Source: Pricia antarctica (GTDB lineage: Bacteria > Bacteroidota > Bacteroidia > Flavobacteriales > Flavobacteriaceae). From it: a stretch of DNA of 64,000 bases. Position numbers and translations under genes: made by a program. This document shows, one piece after another, positions 16,652 to 25,423 of the stretch; the stretch's first letter is position 1; each line of letters begins with the position of its first letter. The stretch covers positions 310,001-374,000 of the forward strand of contig NZ_FNAO01000007.1 in assembly GCF_900101815.1 (NCBI RefSeq), written 5' to 3'. The notes beneath the pieces were generated by a model. That model was not told the origin of the DNA, made no database searches, and saw only the letters and a list, made by a program, of their open reading frames with translations.

Positions 16652-18219
16652 CAGGTAGGGGTTTCGAGTGATTTGATGATTTGTTTACGGTCTATTTTTC
16701 CTGTGGCCGTTCTAGGGAAATCGGTTAGAATAGCAATCTTTTGTGGCACGGAATAGGGGGGGAGCCCGTTTTTACAAAAGCGTATGAGATCATCGGTAGT
16801 ATACTCCGTCAGTTCCTCGAGCTTTACAACGGCTTCAAGGCTCCGGTTGTTCGAATCCTTTTGTACTATCACCACTGCAGCTTCTTTTACGGCATCGTTT
16901 TTTAAGAGCACCGCCTCAATTTCATCGAGCTCGATCCGGTACCCCCGCAGTTTTATTTGCCGGTCTTTTCTACCGAGAAAGAATAGTTCTTTTTTAGCAT
17001 TTTCTTGCACCAGATCTCCGGTTCTATAGTAGATATGGTCATAACCCGCTGCTTTTGCTATCCTATAAAAGGCATTTTCGGTACGTTCGGTATCGTTCCA
17101 GTATCCTATCATAAGGGTAGTCGTTCTTACGACAAGTTCGCCCGATTCTCCCCTTTCTACTTCCCGGTCGTTTGCATCCAAAATTTTATATTCCGTATTT
17201 CCCCAAACGGTTCCCAAAGGTATAGGGTCGTCCGTTTTCGGCGGTTCGTCCAGCACATAATAGGTACACCTAAAAAGCTCCGAAGGGCCATACGAATTAA
17301 TGAATTTGACATGGGGCCATTTAAGCATCAATGCCCGCAATTGCTTTACGGGAAACACTTCGCCTCCGAACCGCACCCATCGCAGGGCACTGAAATCTTG
17401 CTTTTCAATAGCGCCATGTACTAAAACCTGGATTAGCAGTAACGGTACCGAAAACCAAAGCGTAATTTTTTCCTTGGCCACCAAAGCGGAAAGGCTTGCG
17501 GGCAATTTTACATAGGAATCAGGAAAAATAACGGTTGTCGCCCCGACCAGAGGTCCTGAAAAATAGCCGAAAAGGGACTGGTCGAAATGTAACGGGGCAA
17601 AATTGCCGATTCTATCCTGTTCATCTGAATCGTGCAGCTCGGCCTCGAGTCTGGCCAAAGCCAAAATATTATGGTGCGAATGCATTATTCCCTTTGGTGT
17701 TCCCGTAGAACCCGACGTATAAAGAATGGACGCCAAATCATCTTCCAGGATACGGGGAGAAACGAATTTCTCTAAAGACCTTGAAAAAACCGAAGGCCAA
17801 GAAACAGTCTTTGTATCCTGTTCATCGGATAGTCCAATAATGGAAATAAGAAACGGGGCCGCATCAGAAATCACCTTTATCTTTTTTGATTGCGAGGGTG
17901 TGGTCAAAAGCTGTTCGATACCGCAATCCTTCATAATTAGAAGAATTCTGTTCAGGGGCAGAAAAGGATCAATGGCCACAAATGCCCCCCCTGATTTAAG
18001 CACACCGTAAACGGCCACCGCAGTATCCAAACAACGGTTCATGAAGATGCCCACACGGTCCCCTTTTTCCAATCCGTTTTGGATAAGACAGGACGCTAAT
18101 TGGTTCGCCTTCCGATCGAGTTCGGCATATGAAATGGAATCGTTTAAACAGGTGAAAGCCTCCTTTTCTGGAAAGCGCCCGGCTGTTCGCTCCATCAATT
18201 GTGCCAGATTATAGATCAT
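16651..18219 (-). CDS. Stand-alone adenylation enzyme (amino acid/acyl-ACP ligase)
   Basis: The 522-residue protein is an AMP-forming ligase with YTSGSTGTPKG (167-177), NSYGPSE, YRTGD, GRKDRQIKLRGYRIELDEIE and TGKIDRKQ near the C-terminus. The pocket region differs from the neighbouring NRPS A domains (HFDQSLFGYF, RFGGEVF, GPSELFRC), and I cannot assign a substrate. Size, lack of a fused carrier and coupling to a discrete ACP resemble ligases that load a starter amino acid or acid (PltF- or DltA-like enzymes). It is first in the leftward operon. No acyl-CoA dehydrogenase is nearby, so a pyrrole-type starter made as in pyoluteorin is not supported. Confidence 0.9.
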   Translation of the reverse strand: MIYNLAQLMERTAGRFPEKEAFTCLNDSISYAELDRKANQLASCLIQNGLEKGDRVGIFMNRCLDTAVAVYGVLKSGGAFVAIDPFLPLNRILLIMKDCGIEQLLTTPSQSKKIKVISDAAPFLISIIGLSDEQDTKTVSWPSVFSRSLEKFVSPRILEDDLASILYTSGSTGTPKGIMHSHHNILALARLEAELHDSDEQDRIGNFAPLHFDQSLFGYFSGPLVGATTVIFPDSYVKLPASLSALVAKEKITLWFSVPLLLIQVLVHGAIEKQDFSALRWVRFGGEVFPVKQLRALMLKWPHVKFINSYGPSELFRCTYYVLDEPPKTDDPIPLGTVWGNTEYKILDANDREVERGESGELVVRTTTLMIGYWNDTERTENAFYRIAKAAGYDHIYYRTGDLVQENAKKELFFLGRKDRQIKLRGYRIELDEIEAVLLKNDAVKEAAVVIVQKDSNNRSLEAVVKLEELTEYTTDDLIRFCKNGLPPYSVPQKIAILTDFPRTATGKIDRKQIIKSLETPT

Positions 18220-18599
18220 TCATCGGGTTTGAAATTACGGTTTACATCGGTTTTATTTTCCACTATCGAGACCGAACTTTAGCTTAAATTTTTCAAGGTA
18301 TAAAGGTAATTCGAGATTTCTCTTTTCTCAAATTGTTCGAAGGTTTGTTGACCCATAATTGTTCCGTACATCGAAAATATGATAATTACGCACTATTATT
18401 TCTAATTTTGTACCATATTTATAACATAAAATAGTTTTTGTTGAAGCCTTTGAAAATAGGGAAATTCAAGAAAATTTCGTAACAAACGGGTTCCGAACCC
18501 ATTTTAAGCGTTTCAAAATTTATAAAAAAGATTAAACAGAATTATGGACAAATACCGGATTGACGGATTCTGCTACCTTGTAATTTTAATTGACCACTT
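18220..18599. promoter_or_regulatory. Divergent promoter region of the NRPS locus
   Basis: These 380 bp separate the leftward A-ACP-NRPS operon from the rightward HupE-NRPS-PPTase operon and must carry both promoters. A rightward TAATTTTG at 18403-18410 matches TAnnTTTG, about 190 bp before the HupE start. A second candidate has TTGACGG near 18562 and TAATTTT 18 bp later, just before that start codon. No leftward consensus element stands out. The region is AT-rich and has no convincing ORF. Confidence 0.45.
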
Positions 18600-19859
18600 A
18601 TGAAAAGAACCACCCTTCAGCTTTTTTTTATCCTTTTTTTGCTAGTGCCGCTCTCGATCTATTCGCACCAACCCGACCGCAGTCTTATTTATTTAAGGGT
18701 TTATGAAACTGCAGGCATCGAAGGCCGTTTCGAGATCATGGCTACTGAACTGGACAAGTATTTGGGTCTTGATCTTGGAAGACATCCATCGGTAGAAGAG
18801 GTGGCCGTTTACAGGGAAAAGATTCAGGCCTATCTCTTTGAACATAGCGCGTTTTCCTCGGTTTACGGCAATCATAAAATTATTTTTACGGATGAGATCA
18901 GCATCCTATATATTGATTTTGGGTCGTTCGTAGCCATACACTTCCGGTTGGACAATACAGAAAAAATTCCCGATAAACTTGAGGTGACGTATGCGGTATT
19001 TTTCGATGAAAACCCCATGCAGACCAATAGGTTGGGCATGGAATACAACTGGAAAGCGGGACTTATCAATAATGAAAAGATCATGGCCTTGGATTTTACC
19101 CCGAGCCAAAAGACCAAAACCTTAGACCTTACCGATACTTCCGTTTGGAAAGGGTTTCTGGCCATGATCAAACAAGGCACATGGCACATTTGGATCGGCG
19201 CTGATCATATTTTATTTTTGCTGGCCTTAATTCTGCCGTCCGTAGTGTTGCGAAAAAGAGAAACCTTGCAGCCAATTACGAGCGAGGGAATAGCCTCCAA
19301 ACCCTCACGCTGGAAATGGGTGCCGGTGCCGCAATTCAAGCCCGCATTTTGGTATATTCTAAAGATAGTCACCTTTTTCACCATTGCCCATACCATCACC
19401 CTGAGCTTGGCCTCTTTGGGTATTGTCAATCTGCCTTCAAGGTGGGTGGAGTCGATTATCGCCTTTTCGATCGGTCTGGCGGCCTATCATAATATTAAAC
19501 CTATTTTTATCGGCAGAGAATGGGTGATAGCTTTTGTATTCGGCTTGTTCCACGGTTTTGGCTTCGCCAGCGTACTTTCGGAACTGGGCTTTAAGGGCGA
19601 AAACCTTTCGCTATCATTATTGGGCTTTAATATCGGTGTCGAACTGGGGCAGGTGGTCATTATTCTTTTGATATTTCCCGTGCTGTACGTTATCAGAAAA
19701 TCAAAAATTTACCCGAAATTGTTGGTTTGGCTTTCGGCCCTACTTATCGTCATCTCGTTGTACTGGTTGGTCGAACGCGCTTTTGATATCGACATGCCGA
19801 TCGATGAGTATTTAAACGGAAAAATATATCCCATTGTCAGGTACTTAGGACTGATATAA
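18600..19859 (+). CDS. HupE/UreJ-family membrane protein
   Basis: The 419-residue protein has a signal peptide (ending SIYSH), an exported domain of about 150 residues and a C-terminal half of multiple transmembrane helices. The membrane part carries the HupE/UreJ His motifs: WHIWIGADHILFLLALILP, FFTIAHTITLSLAS and GLFHGFGFAS. Classical HupE/UreJ proteins are nickel or cobalt permeases; this long two-part form is common in Bacteroidota and its substrate is unproven. It ends 22 bp before the second NRPS gene, so they are almost certainly co-transcribed. That placement hints at a transport role for the peptide or its metal. Confidence 0.83.
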   Translation: MKRTTLQLFFILFLLVPLSIYSHQPDRSLIYLRVYETAGIEGRFEIMATELDKYLGLDLGRHPSVEEVAVYREKIQAYLFEHSAFSSVYGNHKIIFTDEISILYIDFGSFVAIHFRLDNTEKIPDKLEVTYAVFFDENPMQTNRLGMEYNWKAGLINNEKIMALDFTPSQKTKTLDLTDTSVWKGFLAMIKQGTWHIWIGADHILFLLALILPSVVLRKRETLQPITSEGIASKPSRWKWVPVPQFKPAFWYILKIVTFFTIAHTITLSLASLGIVNLPSRWVESIIAFSIGLAAYHNIKPIFIGREWVIAFVFGLFHGFGFASVLSELGFKGENLSLSLLGFNIGVELGQVVIILLIFPVLYVIRKSKIYPKLLVWLSALLIVISLYWLVERAFDIDMPIDEYLNGKIYPIVRYLGLI

Positions 19860-19881
19860 AAAGGTTGAAAAAAAAGAAACA

Positions 19882-22800
19882 TTGCTTTTGAAAAACGAAA
19901 CTAAAAATAGTTCCCTTTTAGATACATGGAAAAATAGGGAAAAGAAGACAATTACCCGTACACGCATTTCCAAAGCACCCGATGGTGCCACTATTCCCTT
20001 GTCTAGCGGGCAGCAAAGGCTATGGTTTTTACAGCGTTTACTGCCTGAAAATCCGGTCTATAATTATGCCGAAAGCTTTATTTTTAAAGGAGAGTTGAAC
20101 GAAGATGCACTCGAACATAGTTTGCGAAGTGTCTTTGAGGAAAATCATATTTTAAGAGCTTTTTATCCTTATGAAGACGGCGGTCCCGTTCAGGTGATTA
20201 ACGAAGGATCCGATGTGGAATTGAAGCGATTCGATTTAAGCGGTATTCCCAAGGTGGATCTGGAAAAGCAAAAGTTGTCCATTCTCATGTCAGATGCCAT
20301 ACGACATTTTGAGTTGGAGGAATTTCCGCTCGTTCGTACCACCTTGATTAAGTTAAATAATGAGGAGCATGTCTTTTTGCTGACCATGCACCACATCATT
20401 TTTGACAAATGGTCTATGGACCTCTTCTTAAAAGAGCTCGCCGCCCACTATGTGGCATATAGTAACGGTCGGGAGGTTGAAAAAAAGGACGCAAATAACC
20501 TTCAATTTACCGATTATGCCTTTTGGCGAAAAAATAGGGAATTGGATGCTTCCCAAATGGCCTATTGGAAAAAAAAATTGGGAGGTGAAATTCCATTATT
20601 GGCCTTGCCTACCGATTACCCTTTACCGGCAAGTCCCTCTTACAAAGGTACTTCTTATAGAACGAAATTTTCCGGTGATCTATCAAAACGGGTATTGGAT
20701 CTTTCAAAAAAGATGGAAACCACGCCCTATGTATTTTTATTGTCGGTGTATTACGTATTGCTTCATAAATACAGCGGTCAAAAGGATATCTTGGTCGGTT
20801 CCCCCATTTCACTTAGAAACGATACCGCCCTTGAAAATATCATAGGATTTTTCGATGAAACCGCCGTTTTAAGGACTTCGGTACCCACCGAAATAGCTTT
20901 TTCAAACTTTGTCAAACAAGTAAGAACGACAGTATTGGATGCCTTTTCAAATACCGACGTCCCTTTTGAGACCTTGGTCAAGGCACTGAGTCCAAAGCGT
21001 TCTTTAAGCGTAAATCCCTTTTTTCGCGTGATGTTCATCTATCATTCCGTCACGGAAGTCCCTTCGTTCGGTCCGGAATTGCAACTGTCCCATTCGTTTT
21101 TTAATCCGGGCGTTTCCAAGTTTGATCTTACCTTATATGTCGCCAATGAAAATGGGCTGCTTTCTACGGGATTTGAATATGCTACCGATATTTTTGAGAA
21201 ATCGACCATCATCCAATTTCAGGAGCACTTAAGACTGTTACTCGAAACCATAACCGCCGAGCCGAACCAGAAAATAGGTGACATCGCCATGCTGACGGAA
21301 AGGGAGAAAGCAATATTTCTTGAAAAACCCAATGTGGTCGATAGCAATATATCATCCTATACGGGCATACACCATGTCATTGAGCATGTGGCCAAAACCC
21401 AACCGGACAAAACCGCGGTAACTTTTGACGGGGTCTCAATATCCTATGAAACCTTGGACCGGAAGGCCGGACGGGTAGCGAACGCCCTCCTCGAAAAGAC
21501 CAAAAAGAGTAATGAAACCGTAGTATTGTGTGTGGATAGATCTATCGATATGATTGTGGGGATGCTCGGCATATTGAAAGCGGGATGTGCGTATTTGCCC
21601 ATCGACCCTAACTATCCTTCAGAGCGTTTGGATTTTATTCTAGCAAATGCCCAAGCCGATATTATAGTAACACAGTCTTCGTTGACCTCTATTTTTGATG
21701 ATTTGGGCAAAGAACTAGTATTGCTCGATACCGTCCAAGAAACGAATTCCCCGACATTAGTAACCCTGCCCAAAGTTAACGGGGATGCAAACGCTTATAT
21801 TATCTATACTTCCGGTAGTTCGGGGCAACCCAAAGGGGTTCCCATTACACATAACAGCATTATAAATTCTACGGCCGGGAGATTGGACTTTTATCCCAAT
21901 GATCCGGATGCCTTTTTATTGCTATCCTCTATTGCTTTCGACAGCTCAAAAGCGGGAATTTTTTGGACCCTGTGCACAGGGGGTAATTTAATCATTACCG
22001 AGAATCGTATCGAGCAGGATATTTCAAAAATCGGAGATTTCATCCAAGCACATTCCGTGACCCACACCTTAATGCTTCCTTCTTTGTACAAATTAATTTT
22101 GGAACATGGTGATGTTTCGAATTTAGGGAGTTTGAATACCGTAATGGTTGCCGGTGAGGCTTTTGCGCCAGGTATAGTCGATTTGCATTTCAAAAAGCTT
22201 CCCGATACCGGTCTTTACAACGAATATGGCCCAACGGAAGCCTGCGTTTGGTGTACGGCACATCGGGTCGAACAGGAGGATGCTTCAAAAGGCGTTCCCA
22301 TAGGAAAACCCGTAGCCGGTTCTGAAATCTACCTGTTGAACGAAACCATGAACCTAGTGCCGTATGGGGCTATCGGGGAGATTTTTATTGGAGGACCGGG
22401 TATTTCGAGGGGGTATATCAATAAACCCGAACTCTCGGAAACCTCGTTCGTACCGCATCCTTTTCATAAAAATGGGGTTGATAGAGTATACAAAACTGGC
22501 GATTTAGGCCGTTATCGAAAAGACGGGGCCATTGAATTTCTGGGAAGGGCCGATCACCAGGTAAAAATTCGAGGGTATCGTATTGAATTGGAAGAATTGG
22601 AAAAAGTATTGTTGAACGATTCTTCCATAACCGATGCGGTAGCCCTAGTGCATGAATCCGATTCGGAAAGTAGCCGGCGCTTAGTGGCCTATATAGTGGT
22701 GAATGAAGCTTATGATGCCGATGTGGTGAAACGCAGCCTCAAATCAAAGATTCCAGATTACATGATACCATCTCGGTTAATAGTGGTCGATTCCTTTCCG

Positions 22801-23922
22801 GTCTTGCCGAATGCTAAGATTGATATAAAGGCTTTACGGGACCTGGGCAAATCTAAAGATCAAAAAGAACCCGATAAAGATGCCTTACCCACCAACGCGA
22901 TAGAAAAAAAACTGGTGGGAATTTGGGAAGATGTCCTGAATTTCGCCCCAATCGGAATCCACGATAATTTCTTTGAGATAGGTGGAGATTCCATATTAAG
23001 CATACAGGTCATCGCAAAGGCCCGAGCATCGGGAATGCTGTTGTCTCCCAATCAATTTTTTGAATATCAGACCATAGCCGAACTCGCCGATTATACGAAG
23101 TCAAAAAACCGGGAATCCAAAAAAGGGGAAAAGACCGATGTATTTAAACATTTGGTACTTATCAGGGCAACGGGTTCAAAACCTGCGCTCTTTTGTCTTC
23201 ATTCCGGCGGAAGTCATTTCTTTTTTTACAATCTATTTGCCGAATACCTTCCTTCCGATAGACCGGTATATGCCGTGCAAGCATCCGGCCACGAAGGAGA
23301 GCCCACCTTGCATAAAAGTGTCGCCGAAATGGCTACAGATTTTATTGGCGAAATCAAAAAAGTACAGCCTAATGGTCCCTACCATTTACTTTCGTATTGT
23401 TTCAATACGGCGGTAGGTTTAGAAATTGTTAGGATACTAGAGCGGGAGTCCGAATCTGCCAACCTTATCGTTGCCGATACCATGGCCGACTATCTTAGTA
23501 TGTTCGCCCCTTCAAAAACAGGAATAAGGACTTTGGCTCTGTTGGAAAGACTGAAGGTAAATCCTATATCAACGGTGCTGGGCTTTATGAAAAGTAAGGT
23601 GGTTGTACCACTTAGTAAAAAATTAAAGGACATTAGTAGCAGCGGTAACCAAAGAACCATACGAAGGTTGCATAACAACCATATCAAAATTTATTCGAGG
23701 TATACTTGGAGGCCGGTTGAAAGTAGGGTTCAATTATTACTAACCCAAAAAACTGATATCGAATTCAACACCATGCTCATTGCCTCGTGGGAGAAACTTG
23801 CGAAAAAAGGGGTCGATGTTGTACCCGTAAAAGGGAATCACGGCAGTCTTTTTTTGGCGCCGACCGCTGAAACAACGGCACAGAGCACATCGTTGTGCAT
23901 GCAAAAGTTCGAGATGGCCTGA
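19882..23922 (+). CDS. Nonribosomal peptide synthetase C-A-PCP-TE
   Basis: The 1346-residue protein starts at TTG (19882 or 19888); an in-frame stop at 19852 and no upstream ATG limit the choice. The condensation domain (about 38-470) has HHIIFDK at 170-176, with Lys where Gly is usual. The adenylation domain (about 490-985) has YTSGSSGQPKG (642-652), NEYGPTE and YKTGD. Its pocket residues read D S A M M A E V W K, which I cannot assign. The carrier has Ser1037 in IGGDS. The thioesterase (about 1088-1346) has SYCFNT with Cys1173 in place of the catalytic Ser, D1199 and H1320 (GNHGSLF). It should accept the chain from the 12275-16408 enzyme, add a last residue and release the product. Confidence 0.93.
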   Translation: MLLKNETKNSSLLDTWKNREKKTITRTRISKAPDGATIPLSSGQQRLWFLQRLLPENPVYNYAESFIFKGELNEDALEHSLRSVFEENHILRAFYPYEDGGPVQVINEGSDVELKRFDLSGIPKVDLEKQKLSILMSDAIRHFELEEFPLVRTTLIKLNNEEHVFLLTMHHIIFDKWSMDLFLKELAAHYVAYSNGREVEKKDANNLQFTDYAFWRKNRELDASQMAYWKKKLGGEIPLLALPTDYPLPASPSYKGTSYRTKFSGDLSKRVLDLSKKMETTPYVFLLSVYYVLLHKYSGQKDILVGSPISLRNDTALENIIGFFDETAVLRTSVPTEIAFSNFVKQVRTTVLDAFSNTDVPFETLVKALSPKRSLSVNPFFRVMFIYHSVTEVPSFGPELQLSHSFFNPGVSKFDLTLYVANENGLLSTGFEYATDIFEKSTIIQFQEHLRLLLETITAEPNQKIGDIAMLTEREKAIFLEKPNVVDSNISSYTGIHHVIEHVAKTQPDKTAVTFDGVSISYETLDRKAGRVANALLEKTKKSNETVVLCVDRSIDMIVGMLGILKAGCAYLPIDPNYPSERLDFILANAQADIIVTQSSLTSIFDDLGKELVLLDTVQETNSPTLVTLPKVNGDANAYIIYTSGSSGQPKGVPITHNSIINSTAGRLDFYPNDPDAFLLLSSIAFDSSKAGIFWTLCTGGNLIITENRIEQDISKIGDFIQAHSVTHTLMLPSLYKLILEHGDVSNLGSLNTVMVAGEAFAPGIVDLHFKKLPDTGLYNEYGPTEACVWCTAHRVEQEDASKGVPIGKPVAGSEIYLLNETMNLVPYGAIGEIFIGGPGISRGYINKPELSETSFVPHPFHKNGVDRVYKTGDLGRYRKDGAIEFLGRADHQVKIRGYRIELEELEKVLLNDSSITDAVALVHESDSESSRRLVAYIVVNEAYDADVVKRSLKSKIPDYMIPSRLIVVDSFPVLPNAKIDIKALRDLGKSKDQKEPDKDALPTNAIEKKLVGIWEDVLNFAPIGIHDNFFEIGGDSILSIQVIAKARASGMLLSPNQFFEYQTIAELADYTKSKNRESKKGEKTDVFKHLVLIRATGSKPALFCLHSGGSHFFFYNLFAEYLPSDRPVYAVQASGHEGEPTLHKSVAEMATDFIGEIKKVQPNGPYHLLSYCFNTAVGLEIVRILERESESANLIVADTMADYLSMFAPSKTGIRTLALLERLKVNPISTVLGFMKSKVVVPLSKKLKDISSSGNQRTIRRLHNNHIKIYSRYTWRPVESRVQLLLTQKTDIEFNTMLIASWEKLAKKGVDVVPVKGNHGSLFLAPTAETTAQSTSLCMQKFEMA

Positions 23923-23945
23923 ATGGTCTTTCAAAAAACATAATT

Positions 23946-24647
23946 ATGACCCTACTGCCCGAAAACGAAGTGCAGCTCTGGTATTTTAAGGTAGACGAAT
24001 TTTTAAAAGATGTCGAATCGTATGCAAATCTTCTTTCCTTAAAAGAAACGGCCAGGGCCGATAGCTTTAAATTCGACAAAGACAGAACGGTCTATATTCT
24101 TGCCAGGGGACTGCTACGGATTTTGTCAGGTCGTTATCTGAACAAAATTCCAAAAAAAATAAAATTCGACTATGGGGAATATGGTAAGCCCGGTTATAAA
24201 TTCCAGAACCCTATAGCATTTAATATTTCGCATTCAGGGAACATGATCGTTATGGCCTTTGCGAGAAACTGTGAGATCGGAGTCGATATCGAAAAAATCA
24301 AAGATGATTTCGATGTCATCGATATCGCCCATCATTTTTTCTCCCCCGATGAAATCCAGACTTTGAAAGCATTACCGGAGCAAGAACAGGTTTATGGATT
24401 CTATCGCTGTTGGACTCGAAAGGAATCTTTTATAAAAGCTAAGGGTAGTGGACTTTCTTTTCCCTTAACCTCGTTTTCGGTTTCCTTGGATGTTGATTAC
24501 GCCGAACTTTTGCGCACGGATTGGGATAGTACCGAAAAAAAAGAGTGGCAGCTGTTTACATTTACAACGACAAAAGATTATTTGGGTGCGTTATCGGTAA
24601 AGGGAAATGTGGAATCCATACGACAAATGAAATGGCATGGGTCATAA
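23946..24647 (+). CDS. 4'-phosphopantetheinyl transferase, Sfp type
   Basis: I start this gene at 23946 (MTLLPENEVQLWYF), 23 bp after the NRPS stop; an ATG at 23895 would overlap the NRPS and add 17 atypical residues. The product has 233 residues, the usual size for the family, with FNISHSGNMIVMAF, GVDIEKI (Mg2+ site) and WTRKESFIKAKG (the W-x-x-K-E-x-x-x-K motif). It transfers phosphopantetheine from CoA to the carrier Ser residues of both synthetases and the discrete ACP. It is last in the rightward biosynthetic operon. Confidence 0.93.
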   Translation: MTLLPENEVQLWYFKVDEFLKDVESYANLLSLKETARADSFKFDKDRTVYILARGLLRILSGRYLNKIPKKIKFDYGEYGKPGYKFQNPIAFNISHSGNMIVMAFARNCEIGVDIEKIKDDFDVIDIAHHFFSPDEIQTLKALPEQEQVYGFYRCWTRKESFIKAKGSGLSFPLTSFSVSLDVDYAELLRTDWDSTEKKEWQLFTFTTTKDYLGALSVKGNVESIRQMKWHGS

Positions 24648-24734
24648 ATTTTGAGCGTTTACAAAATGAAAAAGTTCAAGCGTGTTCTAAATTAGAATTT
24701 CTTATTTTTGTTTCACCGAAGCAATTAGAACCAT

Positions 24735-25274
24735 ATGGGTCAAAGAGTATTGTTATCCGAAAAGGAAATCAACATCATACTTCACCGTTTGGCCTGCCAA
24801 TTGCTTGAAAACCACCTTGATTTTAAAGATACCGTACTCATCGGCATACAGCCGAGGGGATCTTTTGTGGCGAACAGGTTGACGCAGATCTTAAAAGAGG
24901 AATACGGGGTAAACCATATCCATACCGGTTTTTTGGATATCACCTTCTATCGCGACGATTTCCGTAGGGGCGATAAGGTATTGGAAGCGAATAAAACGGA
25001 CATCGATTTCTTGGTAGAGGATAAAAAAGTGGTCTTGATCGACGACGTGCTATACACCGGTCGCAGTATACGTGCGGCCTTGACCGCCATACAATCTTTT
25101 GGAAGGCCAAAAGAAATCGAATTGCTCACCCTTATCGATCGACGTTTTAGCCGGCACCTGCCCATACAGCCCAATTATAGGGGTCGGCAGGTCGATGCCA
25201 TCAATGATGAAAAGGTAAAGGTCTTATGGAAGGAAAACGAAGGCAAGGATGTCGTTTATTTGGTCAAAGGGTAA
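24735..25274 (+). CDS. pyrR: PyrR bifunctional regulator / uracil phosphoribosyltransferase
   Basis: The 179-residue protein matches PyrR in length. It has the PRPP-binding loop VVLIDDVLYTGRSIRAALTA at about residues 95-114, and the PyrR-type GIQPRGSFVANRL and ITFYRDDF segments. In Firmicutes PyrR binds pyr mRNA to attenuate transcription; in many Bacteroidota its main activity is uracil salvage. It is followed by pyrB on the same strand, 149 bp away. It is unrelated in function to the NRPS operon that ends 87 bp upstream. Confidence 0.92.
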   Translation: MGQRVLLSEKEINIILHRLACQLLENHLDFKDTVLIGIQPRGSFVANRLTQILKEEYGVNHIHTGFLDITFYRDDFRRGDKVLEANKTDIDFLVEDKKVVLIDDVLYTGRSIRAALTAIQSFGRPKEIELLTLIDRRFSRHLPIQPNYRGRQVDAINDEKVKVLWKENEGKDVVYLVKG

Positions 25275-25327
25275 AGTTCTTGGATCGAAGATGGCAAGTT
25301 GAAAAAATTTGCATCTTGAACCGGTCA

Positions 25328-25347
25328 CAAGCCCGCGGACAGGCTTG
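25328..25347. other. Small hairpin between pyrR and pyrB
   Basis: CAAGCC at 25328-25333 pairs with GGCTTG at 25342-25347 across an 8-base loop. There is no T-tract, so it is not a convincing terminator. An attenuation role cannot be supported from the sequence. Confidence 0.25.
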
Positions 25348-25423
25348 AATTGTTGAAGCAGGTTTACAATCAAATGGCTTCAACCCTGAATCAGTAGTAA
25401 TCAATAATTAATAATTTCCGCGA

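Noticed and set aside
25275-25423. PyrR-responsive attenuator between pyrR and pyrB
   Set aside because: Only one short hairpin without a T-tract and no convincing anti-terminator or PyrR-binding loop could be found.
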